IMG/VR virus record: IMGVR_UViG_3300004369_000668
Coordinates: 1-38,836 of that record
Reading direction: 5' to 3' (one strand)
From: a virus
Length of the DNA: 38,836 nucleotides
Under the pieces are notes generated by a model. It worked only from the letters and a program-made list of their open reading frames with translations, had not been told where the DNA came from and searched no databases. Position numbers and translations under genes: made by a program. Each line of letters opens with the position of its first letter. Positions within the stretch are counted from its first letter, which is position 1. Of the stretch, positions 1 to 7,350 are shown in pieces.

Positions 1-259
1 AAATTATTTGAATAGATTTATCTTTACAATAATCTGCTAATTCAACAATATGTTTATATTCTAAAGGGTCTCCAAAAACACTTTCAAGTATTATTTGTTC
101 AGGATTTTGATTATCTAAAAAAATTTTTAATTTAGATATATCTAAATGCTCTTGTGTAATTTCTCTTTTGCCAAATCGATGAAATAGAAAACTTCCTTGC
201 GGTTCAAGAGAACTAAACATACAATTTTTAGATGTAGGATCTACGAAGATCTGTTTCAT
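1..259 (-). CDS. N-terminal part of a possible radical-SAM-like protein (runs off the window)
   Basis: An 86-codon open frame starts with ATG at 259 and leaves the window at base 1 without a stop. It begins MKQIFVDPTSKN and contains GDPLEYKHI near residue 70, followed by a helix and a SIQII strand. That resembles the GGEPL region of radical SAM/SPASM proteins, but no CX3CX2C cluster is visible in this fragment, so the family call is tentative. There is no ribosome-binding site; a TTAAATA element (265-271) lies 5 nt before the start, the same spacing seen at a dozen other genes here. It is the downstream neighbour of the subtilase on the same strand. Confidence 0.5.
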   Translation of the reverse strand, partial: MKQIFVDPTSKNCMFSSLEPQGSFLFHRFGKREITQEHLDISKLKIFLDNQNPEQIILESVFGDPLEYKHIVELADYCKDKSIQII

Positions 260-264
260 ACAAC

Positions 265-271
265 TATTTAA
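265..271 (-). promoter_or_regulatory. Late-promoter-like TTAAATA, 5 nt before start codon
   Basis: On the minus strand TTAAATA, then GTTGT, then ATG at 259. It is a one-base variant of ATAAATA with the 5-nt spacing of the leaderless class. Confidence 0.5.
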
Positions 272-288
272 TAGTTGCGTAAAATCAA

Positions 289-1791
289 TTACTCTTTTGT
301 GGCATTAAAATTAACAACTTGGTCGTAGTCTGAATTATCTGCATCATAGTAAAATTCTGGAGATGTGTCTAATTCATTTACATTTGTGGTATATATTCCA
401 ATGGAATATTCCTCAACCAGTACTGTTCCACTAACTTCACCTCTTACAGCAAAGTGGTATATACCAGGTACAGTAACATTACTCATGTTAGCAGATGTAT
501 CTACACTAATTGTTCCTATACTTGCACCTGTGTTGGCAAATGTTGCCCAAGGTGGTACAGGACTAAAGTTCATAACACTTACATTACTTGCACTAGCATT
601 AATTTGAACATTTACGTTTGCACTTTGCCCACTTGCAACTGTGAGTACTAATCCTGATGGAACTGCTGATAACTGTAAGTCTCCAATCTGCGTACTTACA
701 CCTACTGATTTTTTAAGGTTTGCTTCTACTTGGCCACATGCTGTAAGCAAATTAGCATCATATGTCATTGCCATGCCTCTACCAGTAACTGCACCTTCGG
801 CTACCAAGTATGATTTAATTGTTCTGGCATCTGCACTTGGATATAAGTCAATATACTGAAGTGAAAGTCCTGCAATCTGAGCCGTGGCTACTGAAGTACC
901 ATTTGATGTGGTGTATGCGGCATTGTCAGAAAAGTTTATAATTGAAACATTTTCTGCCATTCCAAATATATCAACTTCTGGTCCTAAGTTTGAACCTGTG
1001 GTTGCTGTAAAATATCCAACATTTAAATTAGCATCGTGACCGCCAACAGTCATTACTCTGTCTAAACCTGCTGGTGAATAGTAATCAACATCTCTTGCAT
1101 TGTTACCTGCAGAACAAATAACTATCAAATTGTTTTCTTCTAGTTCTTGAAATTTAGCATCTAATAAATTGTTTTTATCTGTAGTCCAACAACAACATAC
1201 TGTTTTTGTTTGGCTAGGAGTATTTGCATTATGATGCACCAGAATGGCGTCTAAGGCATCTACCATTGCGGCTATAGTACCTGTATAAGGGTTTGCATTT
1301 AAGGCCTTTACGTTATGTAAAGTGGCACTTGAAGCAGTACCTATGTTTTGACCAACTATTAAACTGGCCATTGATGTACCATGACCATCAGTATCTGAAT
1401 AGTCTGTGCCAAATCCTGTGTAAAGATTATTAACAGTTGCACCTGTAAATTCTGCATGAGTTGTATTTACTCCAGTATCAACTAAGTAAATATGCTCACC
1501 TGCACCCGAACTACTTGGATTATAGGCTGTTGCCGAAGAACCAGCATCATTACATAACATTTTTAAATGATTTGTATTAAAACTAGGTGTTATCGTTGCT
1601 GTAACATCTGTACCTTCTGAATACAGTTTGCCCACAATAGCGTCAAACTGAGCTGTTTCGCATTCGATTCCGTAAGTTAAATTAAAACTATAAGTTTTGT
1701 TAATTGTTGCACCGGCATTTGTAATAGCCGTTTCAGCGGCAGTAGAATCTGCATATACTGAAGGATCCATGCTTACGATATAAGTCGCCAT
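289..1791 (-). CDS. Subtilisin-like serine protease (S8) with I9-like propeptide and C-terminal beta domain
   Basis: 500 aa. Residues 1-70 look like an inhibitor-I9 type propeptide (YIVSM start, GATI, SEGTDVTATITPSF end). The catalytic domain has Asp105 (VDTGVN), His137 (DGHGTSMAS), oxyanion Asn230 (CSAGNN) and Ser300 (SNGTSVATA), so the triad is complete. From about residue 355 onward the chain is Ser/Thr/Val-rich and looks like an Ig- or cadherin-like beta domain, a plausible docking module. There is no signal peptide, so action would be in the virion, during assembly or after lysis. An AGGAG ribosome site precedes the ATG, and a late element lies at 1838-1844 with a leader like that of the structural gene at 32270. 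Processing or penetration of host surface protein is inferred. Protease assignment is firm; role is not. Confidence 0.88.
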   Translation of the reverse strand: MATYIVSMDPSVYADSTAAETAITNAGATINKTYSFNLTYGIECETAQFDAIVGKLYSEGTDVTATITPSFNTNHLKMLCNDAGSSATAYNPSSSGAGEHIYLVDTGVNTTHAEFTGATVNNLYTGFGTDYSDTDGHGTSMASLIVGQNIGTASSATLHNVKALNANPYTGTIAAMVDALDAILVHHNANTPSQTKTVCCCWTTDKNNLLDAKFQELEENNLIVICSAGNNARDVDYYSPAGLDRVMTVGGHDANLNVGYFTATTGSNLGPEVDIFGMAENVSIINFSDNAAYTTSNGTSVATAQIAGLSLQYIDLYPSADARTIKSYLVAEGAVTGRGMAMTYDANLLTACGQVEANLKKSVGVSTQIGDLQLSAVPSGLVLTVASGQSANVNVQINASASNVSVMNFSPVPPWATFANTGASIGTISVDTSANMSNVTVPGIYHFAVRGEVSGTVLVEEYSIGIYTTNVNELDTSPEFYYDADNSDYDQVVNFNATKE

Positions 1792-1837
1792 TTTGTAATC
1801 TCCTAAATATCTTTATTAGATAACTAATTTATATATG

Positions 1838-1844
1838 TATTTAT
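1838..1844 (-). promoter_or_regulatory. Late promoter ATAAATA with ~46-nt leader for the subtilase
   Basis: The minus strand reads GATAAATACATATATAAATT, then an AGGAG site about 46 nt downstream. The first 20 bases closely resemble the element before the virion protein at 32270, linking the protease to the virion genes. Confidence 0.6.
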
Positions 1845-1871
1845 CATTATTATCAAATTTGTAATCAAAGT

Positions 1872-2987
1872 ATGAGTAACTATAGAATAAATTTAGGTGA
1901 TCCACCTGGTATGATAGTGGATTGCTCTATGGACCATTTTGTACAAGTTTTTGCTGAAAAAACAGATAAACCTCTTATAGAATGTATAGGTGATATCCTT
2001 TATGATAAAGAGCATATTCATCTGGCATTAAGTGGTGGATTAGACAGTCAGTTTAGTTTAAGATATTGTCTAGAATTAAACAAAAATATAACAGCATATA
2101 CTTATAGATCAATATGGAAAGACACTATTATAAATGTAGAGGATGTTTATCTAGCAGAACAACTTGCTAAAAAATTTAAATTTAAGCATCATGTAATTGA
2201 TATAGATTTATTTAATTTTTACAGTAACAACAAACATTATGAATATGGCCCAAAGTATTTGAACAATACTCCTCAATTATCACTACATTTTTATTTTATA
2301 GAATTATTAAAAGAGAAATTTAATATTGATCATATCTTAATGGGTGGAGATCCTCCTTTGATAAGGTACAACCCTAACCTAATAACACAAAAAAATATTT
2401 CTATAACAGGAGATATTTTTTTGCAAGACATTATGGCACCTTATTATTTTTTTTGTGAAAGTATAGGTGTTGAGTGTTTAAGAGATGTTTATTATCATAG
2501 CCCACAAGCAATCTATCAAAGTTATATGAACAATATAGATGTTATAAAAAAACAAGGTAAGTATGCTAAAACTACAGATTGGTACATTACGAGCGAAAGA
2601 CAAAGAAATGATTTATACATTTACAAATATGAATATTATAAAAACATAATTAATGATCTTGTCCCACAAAAGAGCGAAACAACAGGCTTTGAAAACCTTA
2701 AAAAAATATTAGCTCAGGAATCAGGTATTTACAATCAGTTTGATATCCAATACAAAAACAATTTAATAGACCTTGATACAAATTCTGTTAAAGCAAGACA
2801 AAGAGCAAGAAAACTAAAATACACTGAACTGTCAGCACAACCATTAGAAGGAAAAAATAATGAGCTAGGAAGATTCAATAGAAATATTAAATATCCACAA
2901 CTTATAAAAAATATCTATAAAGATTTTCATCAATATATACAGGAAAATGACTTAACCTGTGTTAATAGATTTAACTTCGATTTCTAA
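1872..2987 (+). CDS. PP-loop ATPase, asparagine-synthase-like
   Basis: 371 aa. Residues around 50-62 carry LALSGGLDSQFSLRY, the SGGxDS pyrophosphate loop of N-type ATP pyrophosphatases; a later GGDPPLIRY segment fits the second conserved loop of asparagine-synthase-like enzymes. Such enzymes adenylate a carbonyl or carboxyl group and release PPi, often for amide formation or tRNA/nucleoside modification. There is no N-terminal glutaminase domain, so this is not a full AsnB. The C-terminal 120 residues are lysine-rich and unassigned. It is divergent from the subtilase and has no clear ribosome site. An AT-only hairpin (3050-3067) lies behind the stop. The substrate is unknown. Confidence 0.75.
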   Translation: MSNYRINLGDPPGMIVDCSMDHFVQVFAEKTDKPLIECIGDILYDKEHIHLALSGGLDSQFSLRYCLELNKNITAYTYRSIWKDTIINVEDVYLAEQLAKKFKFKHHVIDIDLFNFYSNNKHYEYGPKYLNNTPQLSLHFYFIELLKEKFNIDHILMGGDPPLIRYNPNLITQKNISITGDIFLQDIMAPYYFFCESIGVECLRDVYYHSPQAIYQSYMNNIDVIKKQGKYAKTTDWYITSERQRNDLYIYKYEYYKNIINDLVPQKSETTGFENLKKILAQESGIYNQFDIQYKNNLIDLDTNSVKARQRARKLKYTELSAQPLEGKNNELGRFNRNIKYPQLIKNIYKDFHQYIQENDLTCVNRFNFDF

Positions 2988-3033
2988 ATTTATCAAAATT
3001 ACCCTATAATCAACACTATTCGAACACCATAAC

Positions 3034-3040
3034 ATAAATA
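3034..3040 (+). promoter_or_regulatory. Possible late element ATAAATA upstream of the tiny-ORF chain
   Basis: CATAAATAATAG lies 53 nt before the first tiny reading frame (3093). No good ribosome site follows, so the assignment is weak. Confidence 0.25.
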
Positions 3041-3092
3041 ATAGTTATAAAATATCATAAGATATTTATATATAACCTCCATTACACAGATT

Positions 3093-3218
3093 ATGAAAAA
3101 TATTGTGACATTTTGGTTAATTTGCTCCATCCAAGTAAATGACCAACTTTACGGTGCTCTGAGAAGTGTAAGGGAAATCACGAATTGGAGTATAGTAAGT
3201 GAGCCAAAAACAAGTTGA
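3093..3218 (+). CDS. Possible 41-aa small protein with hydrophobic N-terminus
   Basis: ATG frame starting MKNIVTFWLICSI, then a polar tail ending in SEPKTS. It overlaps the GTG-started membrane ORF at 3199 in another frame. No ribosome site is visible. It could be a real first gene of the small-ORF chain or a chance frame. Confidence 0.3.
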   Translation: MKNIVTFWLICSIQVNDQLYGALRSVREITNWSIVSEPKTS

Positions 3219-3300
3219 AAAAATAAAAGACAAATTAGAAGTTTTTACGTTAGTTACAATGTTTGTGGTTTCTGTTCTTTTGGTATCTCCAACGACATAA
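3199..3300 (+). CDS. 33-aa small membrane protein (GTG start)
   Basis: A GTG start sits 8 nt after GGAG (3187-3190). The product begins MSQKQVEKIKDKLEVF, a charged helix, followed by a single hydrophobic helix (about residues 16-31) ending VSPTT. It is probably a one-helix membrane protein. It leads a string of tiny same-strand frames that overlap or nearly touch up to the ferredoxin. Function unknown. Confidence 0.5.
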   Translation: MSQKQVEKIKDKLEVFTLVTMFVVSVLLVSPTT

Positions 3301-3309
3301 TGGAAGATA

Positions 3310-3441
3310 ATGACAGAAATAGTACATAAAATTATAGATAAATCAGGAATTGCTAAAAAGATCCCACAAAAGATAGAATTTTTTACATACATATTGTTAT
3401 GGTATGTATTTTTTATTAATGTGGTAAATTTATTAACATGA
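3310..3441 (+). CDS. 43-aa single-helix membrane protein
   Basis: It starts MTEIVHKIIDKSGIAKKI, a basic amphipathic segment, then an aromatic-rich membrane helix (EFFTYILLWYVFFINVV). The stop overlaps the next ATG as ATGA (3438-3441), the sign of translational coupling. Function unknown. Confidence 0.5.
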   Translation: MTEIVHKIIDKSGIAKKIPQKIEFFTYILLWYVFFINVVNLLT

Positions 3442-3503
3442 AAAAATTTTTAAAAGTATTTTTTAAATATTGGATAGCACCCTGGCACCCTAAAGAAGTA
3501 TAA
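3438..3503 (+). CDS. 21-aa basic aromatic peptide, translationally coupled
   Basis: An ATGA overlap with the preceding gene opens a frame starting MKKFLKVFFKYWIAP and ending HPKEV. It is very short and aromatic/lysine-rich, and could be membrane-associated. It is kept only because of the overlap pattern of the chain. Confidence 0.35.
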   Translation: MKKFLKVFFKYWIAPWHPKEV

Positions 3504-3507
3504 GATA

Positions 3508-3630
3508 ATGGAAATTATAGCATTTGGAATAATTTCGATATTTTTAAGTTGGCTGTATTTAAGTTTTGCACCTATGCACGAAATCAGAGATGCAATTATT
3601 TTTGAGGCTCAAAAAGATGTCAGAGACTAA
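3508..3630 (+). CDS. 40-aa single-helix membrane protein
   Basis: MEIIAFGIISIFLSWLYLSF forms one membrane helix, followed by a charged tail ending QKDVRD. It starts 4 nt after the previous stop and overlaps the next gene (3617) by 14 nt. Function unknown. Confidence 0.5.
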   Translation: MEIIAFGIISIFLSWLYLSFAPMHEIRDAIIFEAQKDVRD

Positions 3631-3805
3631 AAACTACACAGAAGCAACTCCGCAAGAAGTTCAAGAATGGCAAAACGGCGGTGACTTTTTTATGACAGGC
3701 GACTTTGATGTAATGAAAATGTTTGTTGTAATACCCGCAGTGATTCAGATTGTTGTTTTTGGTATGATGTTAGCAGTTTTTAAACTTAATACATTTATAT
3801 TTTGA
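3617..3805 (+). CDS. 62-aa membrane protein with acidic N-terminus
   Basis: The ATG at 3617 gives MSETKNYTEATPQEV, an acidic soluble part with EWQNGGDFFMTGDFDV, then a membrane helix (residues ~36-60). An earlier in-frame ATG at 3566 would add 17 residues inside the preceding gene and is less likely. The stop overlaps the next start as TTGA. Function unknown. Confidence 0.55.
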   Translation: MSETKNYTEATPQEVQEWQNGGDFFMTGDFDVMKMFVVIPAVIQIVVFGMMLAVFKLNTFIF

Positions 3806-3960
3806 TACAGGAAGCATTAAAGGCCGTTGTTGGTGTAGGAACTAATAATGGTAAATTTAAAATCACACCCTTGCGAATTATTCTATTCGCTTTTCTAGTA
3901 GCAGGATTATTTTTAGGCTTTATATCATTATTGCTACTCTTGACAAGTAAAATAATATAA
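3802..3960 (+). CDS. 52-aa membrane protein (TTG start, overlapping)
   Basis: A TTG start overlaps the previous stop (TTGA). The N-terminal segment (MIQEALKAVVGVGTNNGKFK) is soluble, followed by one long hydrophobic helix (about residues 26-48) ending TSKII. The early-type promoter of the ferredoxin lies inside the 3' end of this frame. Function unknown. Confidence 0.45.
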   Translation: MIQEALKAVVGVGTNNGKFKITPLRIILFAFLVAGLFLGFISLLLLLTSKII

Positions 3961-3967
3961 GTATAAT
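3940..3967 (+). promoter_or_regulatory. Early sigma70-like promoter for the ferredoxin
   Basis: TTGACA (3940-3945), 16-bp spacer, TATAAT (3962-3967), both consensus. The expected start lies about 17 nt before the ATG at 3991. Confidence 0.75.
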
Positions 3968-3978
3968 ATTATTTTTAG

Positions 3979-3985
3979 ATAAGTA
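3979..3985 (+). promoter_or_regulatory. Late-like element ATAAGTA, 5 nt before the ferredoxin ATG
   Basis: GATAAGTACAGTT then ATG. ATAAGTA with 5-nt spacing also precedes the gene at 23928. The ferredoxin may thus have both an early and a leaderless late transcript. Confidence 0.4.
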
Positions 3986-3990
3986 CAGTT

Positions 3991-4326
3991 ATGAGTTTCG
4001 TAGTAGGTAGTCCCTGTGTTGGGTGTAAAGACACAAAATGTGTAGAGGTTTGCCCTGTAGATTGTTTCTATGAGGGTCCAGATATGCTGGTTATAAATCC
4101 AGATGAGTGTATAGACTGTGCATTATGTGAGCCAGAATGTCCTGTTGAAGCAATTTGGAGTGATGACGAACTACCTACAGATCAGATTCCTTTTATAGAA
4201 ATAAATGCAAAGATGTCTGAAATATGGCCTAACATAGCAGAAACAAAAGAACCAATGGCACACGAAAGTCCATATAGTACAGAAGAGGCAATAGCAATAG
4301 GTGAGAAACATGTCGAAGAAAACTAA
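3991..4326 (+). CDS. fdxA: 7Fe-8S ferredoxin (FdxA-like)
   Basis: 111 aa. Cysteines at 9, 12, 17, 21, 25 ([16 protein letters not shown]) and 40, 43, 46, 50 ([12 protein letters not shown]) match the bacterial seven-iron ferredoxin pattern: one [3Fe-4S] and one [4Fe-4S] cluster. The C-terminal 55 residues are the acidic, helical tail usual in FdxA. It is a soluble one-electron carrier; the partner enzyme is unknown, though radical-SAM and oxygenase genes in the window could use reduced ferredoxin (inference). It has its own consensus promoter within the preceding frame. The stop region overlaps the next small gene by 17 nt. Confidence 0.92.
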   Translation: MSFVVGSPCVGCKDTKCVEVCPVDCFYEGPDMLVINPDECIDCALCEPECPVEAIWSDDELPTDQIPFIEINAKMSEIWPNIAETKEPMAHESPYSTEEAIAIGEKHVEEN

Positions 4327-4453
4327 TAAACCAGCAACAAGGTCACACTTGCAACTGTTTACTCACGACTCACCTTTCGGACACAAAGTACAAAAGGATA
4401 AAACAAAAATTATACCTCGCAAAGAAAAGTATAAGGATAAAGAAAATGATTGA
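4310..4453 (+). CDS. 47-aa basic conserved phage protein
   Basis: [17 protein letters not shown] followed by [14 protein letters not shown] and a lysine-rich tail. The [11 protein letters not shown] segment is one I recognise from small hypothetical proteins of T4-like marine phages. It has no membrane segment or cysteines and is highly basic, so nucleic-acid binding is possible. It overlaps the ferredoxin end by 17 nt and the next start by 8 nt. Function unknown. Confidence 0.65.
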   Translation: MSKKTNKPATRSHLQLFTHDSPFGHKVQKDKTKIIPRKEKYKDKEND

Positions 4454-4628
4454 TGGCGTAATACTTATGGCAATAATTATACCTGCTTTAATAGGATTAT
4501 TTTCTATAATGTTTAACATTATTAACAGCGAAGGCGGAACAAAAGGTATAAGCAAAGAAGTATATTATGGTAGAAAAACAGGCAAACAATATACTGCAGA
4601 AAAAACCAGAGACCAACATATAGTATGA
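4446..4628 (+). CDS. 60-aa small membrane protein
   Basis: One strong N-terminal membrane helix (residues ~3-27, GVILMAIIIPALIGLF), then a basic cytoplasmic tail with GISKEVYYGRKTGKQY. It overlaps the genes on both sides by 4-8 nt, pointing to a coupled operon that runs into the oxygenase. Function unknown. Confidence 0.6.
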   Translation: MIDGVILMAIIIPALIGLFSIMFNIINSEGGTKGISKEVYYGRKTGKQYTAEKTRDQHIV

Positions 4629-5287
4629 TTGACAGGGAAATACAATACTTTGATGACCCTTTTAGATATGCTGTAATAGACGACTTCTTTAATAAAGAAG
4701 ATTTAGAATTTGTAAAAAGTAAATTAGATCACATACAAGAAAATAAAGATTTTAATAGCATTTTAGACACAGATAAAATAAGGAAAAGAATTCTTAAAAA
4801 GAATTTGCACGACTTTAATAAAAATCCTAACGAAAGATTTGCAAAATATTTTGAATTATTAGATAGTTTAGATATTAAAAATGATCCTGAAAAAGAATAT
4901 ACATCAGAATATGCATACTTTTTTAGAGTAAAAAAACTTAAAGAAGATTATCCTGTGCATACAGAAAACATTTATAAGGCTATATCCTTGGTAGTATATT
5001 TAGGTGAAGAACAAAACTTTGGTACAGAACTATATGATAATAACAAAAATTTTGTTAAAGAAGTAGAATGGAAATATAATAGAGCATTTGTTATGTCTGG
5101 ATTTAATAATCAAAAAGGTACATTACCAGGTAATAGCACTTGGCATACATATAAAACAAAACCAGGAACACTTAGAAGAACATTTTTTGGTTACACAACA
5201 TCTAGTATTAAAAGCATAAAAGAGCACAGTTTATATCAAGATTATTATGTAGATGGCTGGGGCAATAAAGCAATTAAACTGAAATAA
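4625..5287 (+). CDS. 2OG-Fe(II) oxygenase-like protein with HxE variant
   Basis: 220 aa. It starts YFDDPFRYAVIDDFF, typical of small phage prolyl-4-hydroxylase-like proteins. The expected HxD metal pair is replaced by H112-T-E114 (YPVHTENIYKA), with distal His174 (STWHTY) and Arg184/185 (LRRTFFGYT) for 2-oxoglutarate. GTELYD at 133-138 is the usual strand after the first metal ligands. A Glu in place of the Asp may alter chemistry or metal use. The start overlaps the preceding gene by 4 nt (ATGA-like). Substrate unknown; a modified sugar, nucleobase or protein side chain are options. Confidence 0.7.
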   Translation: MIDREIQYFDDPFRYAVIDDFFNKEDLEFVKSKLDHIQENKDFNSILDTDKIRKRILKKNLHDFNKNPNERFAKYFELLDSLDIKNDPEKEYTSEYAYFFRVKKLKEDYPVHTENIYKAISLVVYLGEEQNFGTELYDNNKNFVKEVEWKYNRAFVMSGFNNQKGTLPGNSTWHTYKTKPGTLRRTFFGYTTSSIKSIKEHSLYQDYYVDGWGNKAIKLK

Positions 5288-5290
5288 ACG

Positions 5291-5297
5291 ATAAATA
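5291..5297 (+). promoter_or_regulatory. Late promoter ATAAATA with short AGGAG leader for the lipase
   Basis: GATAAATACTACTATAATT is followed by AGGAG (5315-5319) and ATG 5326. Its leader is almost identical to that at 25757 (GATAAGTACTACTATAATA). Confidence 0.6.
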
Positions 5298-5325
5298 CTA
5301 CTATAATTATTAGTAGGAGTAACTC

Positions 5326-6132
5326 ATGTCAGTAAAAGATATGAACTATCGTGAGCGAGGTTTATTGCTCAGTATGTTCGCTCATCAATGTTATTGTGAG
5401 CCTAAAGATTTATTAAAAAAGAGACAAGGCATAAAAGACTTGTCACCTCTTAAAAAGTTTTTAAACAAACCACTTCCACCAACATTTATAGATGTTGATG
5501 GTGCTCAAGCCTATGTAATGAGTGATAGCAAAGATGTCCTTATTGCATGTAGAGGCACTGAACCCACAGAATTAAATGATATTTTAGCAGATTTAAAAAT
5601 GTTCCCTGTTAAACATCATATATCAGGAAGAGTACACAGGGGATTTTATGCAGAGTATGACAAAGTTATTCCTGGTATCAAAGAAGCATTAACAAAACAC
5701 GACAAAAAAGGTGACAAAACTGTATGGGTTACAGGACATAGTTTAGGTGGAGCAATGGCTGTATTAGTAGCGGCTGAGTTAAGACCAAATGGTGGCTTAC
5801 ATACATTTGGGCAACCTAGAGTTGGTAATGCAGAATTTCTTAAAGCATTAGATGGCATAAAGTATTATAGATATAGAAATAATAATGATGCTGTAACGGC
5901 TGTACCACCTTCGTTCTTATTGTTTAGGCACGGTGGTGTGTTGAGATATATTGATACATACGGCAACATAAGACCTGCAACATGGCTTCAACGTTTTAAA
6001 GACAAATGTAGAGGACATTGGATGGCACTTAAATCTTTTAATTTAATAGATGGTTTTGCTGATCACAGTATGGGTTTATATCATGAGTACTTGTACAACA
6101 TGGACGACAACGGCGAACAATTACCTAAATAA
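5326..6132 (+). CDS. Class 3 lipase (alpha/beta hydrolase)
   Basis: 268 aa. Nucleophile elbow VTGHSLGGAM with Ser139, Asp188 in NNNDAVTAVPP, and His247 in ADHSMGLY complete the Lipase_3 triad; the RGTEP segment near residue 76 is the usual oxyanion-side motif of the family (fRGT). FGQPRVGN (161-168) is also typical. No signal peptide is present, so the enzyme would reach membranes from the cytoplasm, at lysis or as a virion passenger. A lysis or membrane-remodelling role is inferred. The following gene (6143) encodes a membrane-anchored coiled-coil protein only 10 nt away, so the two may work together. Confidence 0.88.
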   Translation: MSVKDMNYRERGLLLSMFAHQCYCEPKDLLKKRQGIKDLSPLKKFLNKPLPPTFIDVDGAQAYVMSDSKDVLIACRGTEPTELNDILADLKMFPVKHHISGRVHRGFYAEYDKVIPGIKEALTKHDKKGDKTVWVTGHSLGGAMAVLVAAELRPNGGLHTFGQPRVGNAEFLKALDGIKYYRYRNNNDAVTAVPPSFLLFRHGGVLRYIDTYGNIRPATWLQRFKDKCRGHWMALKSFNLIDGFADHSMGLYHEYLYNMDDNGEQLPK

Positions 6133-6142
6133 GGAAATATAA

Positions 6143-6397
6143 ATGAATTGGTTAATAATATTAGCACTAAAAAGCATACTATCAAGTATAATTGGTAGTA
6201 GTTTTTATCAGTGGTTTAAGAATACTAAAATGGGTGTTTGGTTCCAAGTAAAAATGGATAACACAATGGAGTGGGTAGCAAACAGATATGATTTAGAAAT
6301 TGCTAGTCGAGAAGAGAAATGGTTAGCTCAATACCCATTACTTGCAAAAAGAATTGTAGATCTAGAACAGGAAGTAAAAAAGTTAAAAAAAAGATAA
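6143..6397 (+). CDS. 84-aa membrane-anchored coiled-coil protein
   Basis: An N-terminal hydrophobic stretch (MNWLIILALKSILSSIIG) anchors the protein; residues 25-50 are soluble, and the end (LLAKRIVDLEQEVKKLKKR) is a short coiled coil. An AAGGA ribosome site precedes it, 10 nt behind the lipase stop. The late element of the next gene overlaps its stop codon. Function unknown; a spanin- or holin-like helper of lysis is one possibility without direct support. Confidence 0.6.
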   Translation: MNWLIILALKSILSSIIGSSFYQWFKNTKMGVWFQVKMDNTMEWVANRYDLEIASREEKWLAQYPLLAKRIVDLEQEVKKLKKR

Positions 6398-6400
6398 ATA
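6394..6400 (+). promoter_or_regulatory. Late promoter ATAAATA with ~42-nt leader
   Basis: GATAAATACTTG overlaps the stop of the previous gene; GGAG (6433-6436) precedes ATG 6443. Confidence 0.6.
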
Positions 6401-6442
6401 CTTGTAAGCAATAAACATGCAAATATTTATTCGGAGTTTTTA

Positions 6443-7087
6443 ATGGAAATAGCAGAATTACATCAGCATTGCAAAGAAGTGTTAGAGAATGAAAATCTTA
6501 ATGCTTTGGAAAAAGTGAGATCGATAGACAATGTTGTTAAAAGCCACTTTGGAAGCCTAGGCTTCGGAAACAGATCAAATGTAATGATTGATTTAAGCCC
6601 GTCAGAAAACATTTCAGATTTTAAAGCAGATCCTTTAAATGAAAAATTGCCTACATACGGTGCCAATAATGAAGAAAATGGTGGGGCTGAAGTATTTACA
6701 GACCTTGCAAACAGCATTAGAAAACTTGTACGAGAAGACGCATGGGGAGGTGAAAATCCTATTTCTTTTAAAGAAGCAGTAAAAATTGACGATCTTTTGG
6801 AAGATGATCAATGGAACTTGCTAGAGAATTGGATTGATCATGACAGAGACTTTAACTGGAATTATATTAATTTAATACAATTTAATCTTAAGTATAATAA
6901 AAAAGACGATGATTCAGGTTTTTGGTTGTCTCCTCAACATTTTAGAATGTTAGCAATTTTAGATATGGCATCTAGAGAGGCAGATTATGGTATAGATTTT
7001 GATTTAGTGAAAAGAACGTATCAGAATAAAAATCAAATACCTAATTCTATTTCTAGTTCTTTGGCTACATTAAGACATAAATCCTAA
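6443..7087 (+). CDS. 214-aa unknown phage protein
   Basis: Acidic soluble protein starting MEIAELHQHCKEVLENENL. The middle (NIRKLVREDAWGGENPISF, then DDLLEDDQWNLLENWIDHD) is helical. No catalytic motif, signal peptide or membrane segment is visible. It is preceded by a late element and a GGAG site, so it is probably made late. Not recognised; a minor structural or assembly role is a guess from timing only. Confidence 0.6.
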   Translation: MEIAELHQHCKEVLENENLNALEKVRSIDNVVKSHFGSLGFGNRSNVMIDLSPSENISDFKADPLNEKLPTYGANNEENGGAEVFTDLANSIRKLVREDAWGGENPISFKEAVKIDDLLEDDQWNLLENWIDHDRDFNWNYINLIQFNLKYNKKDDDSGFWLSPQHFRMLAILDMASREADYGIDFDLVKRTYQNKNQIPNSISSSLATLRHKS

Positions 7088-7120
7088 GTTATAGTATAAC
7101 TTATTAATAGATATTAGTTT

Positions 7121-7128
7121 TATAAATA
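7121..7128 (+). promoter_or_regulatory. Consensus late promoter TATAAATA
   Basis: Perfect TATAAATA, 25 nt before the ATG at 7154. Confidence 0.65.
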
Positions 7129-7153
7129 TTGCTGTAACAGGGGTAACAAAATA

Positions 7154-7324
7154 ATGTCAAGTAAAACACCGTATGAGATACGATTGGACCTAGTAAGAGA
7201 GGCCAGAGAGATACTTCAGGCTAAAGCCAAGAATCCAGAGGACATGCCTACAACTGAAGACGTTTTAAAAGAAGCAGAAAGACTCAACGAGTTTGTGTCA
7301 AAAAAACCTTTTGATAAAAATTAA
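7154..7324 (+). CDS. 56-aa conserved T4-like marine-phage protein
   Basis: The product begins MSSKTPYEIRLDLVREAREIL and has TTEDVLKEAERLNEFV near the end. KTPYEIRLDL is familiar from short conserved proteins of T4-like cyanophages and related marine phages. It is helical and charged, without cysteines or membrane segments. It has its own consensus late promoter and is followed at once by a terminator hairpin, so it is a single-gene late unit. Function unknown. Confidence 0.7.
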   Translation: MSSKTPYEIRLDLVREAREILQAKAKNPEDMPTTEDVLKEAERLNEFVSKKPFDKN

Positions 7325-7325
7325 A

Positions 7326-7347
7326 AAAAGCACCTAAGGATGCTTTT
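7326..7347 (+). terminator. Rho-independent terminator after the 56-aa gene
   Basis: AAAAGCA pairs with TGCTTTT, extended by CC/GG with one bulged A and a TAA loop. The A-tract makes it partly bidirectional. Confidence 0.55.
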
Positions 7348-7350
7348 CAC

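Noticed and set aside
365-859. Plus-strand open frames opposite the subtilase
   Set aside because: They are antisense shadows of a gene with a full catalytic triad and have low-complexity translations.
3062-3070. Minus-strand TATAAATA in the 3' flank of the PP-loop gene
   Set aside because: It would point into the 3' end of a plus-strand gene with no minus-strand frame to serve; chance is likely in AT-rich sequence.
3117-3392. Minus-strand 91-codon frame in the small-ORF region
   Set aside because: It lies antisense to plus-strand small genes with overlaps and a ribosome site, and has no ribosome site itself.
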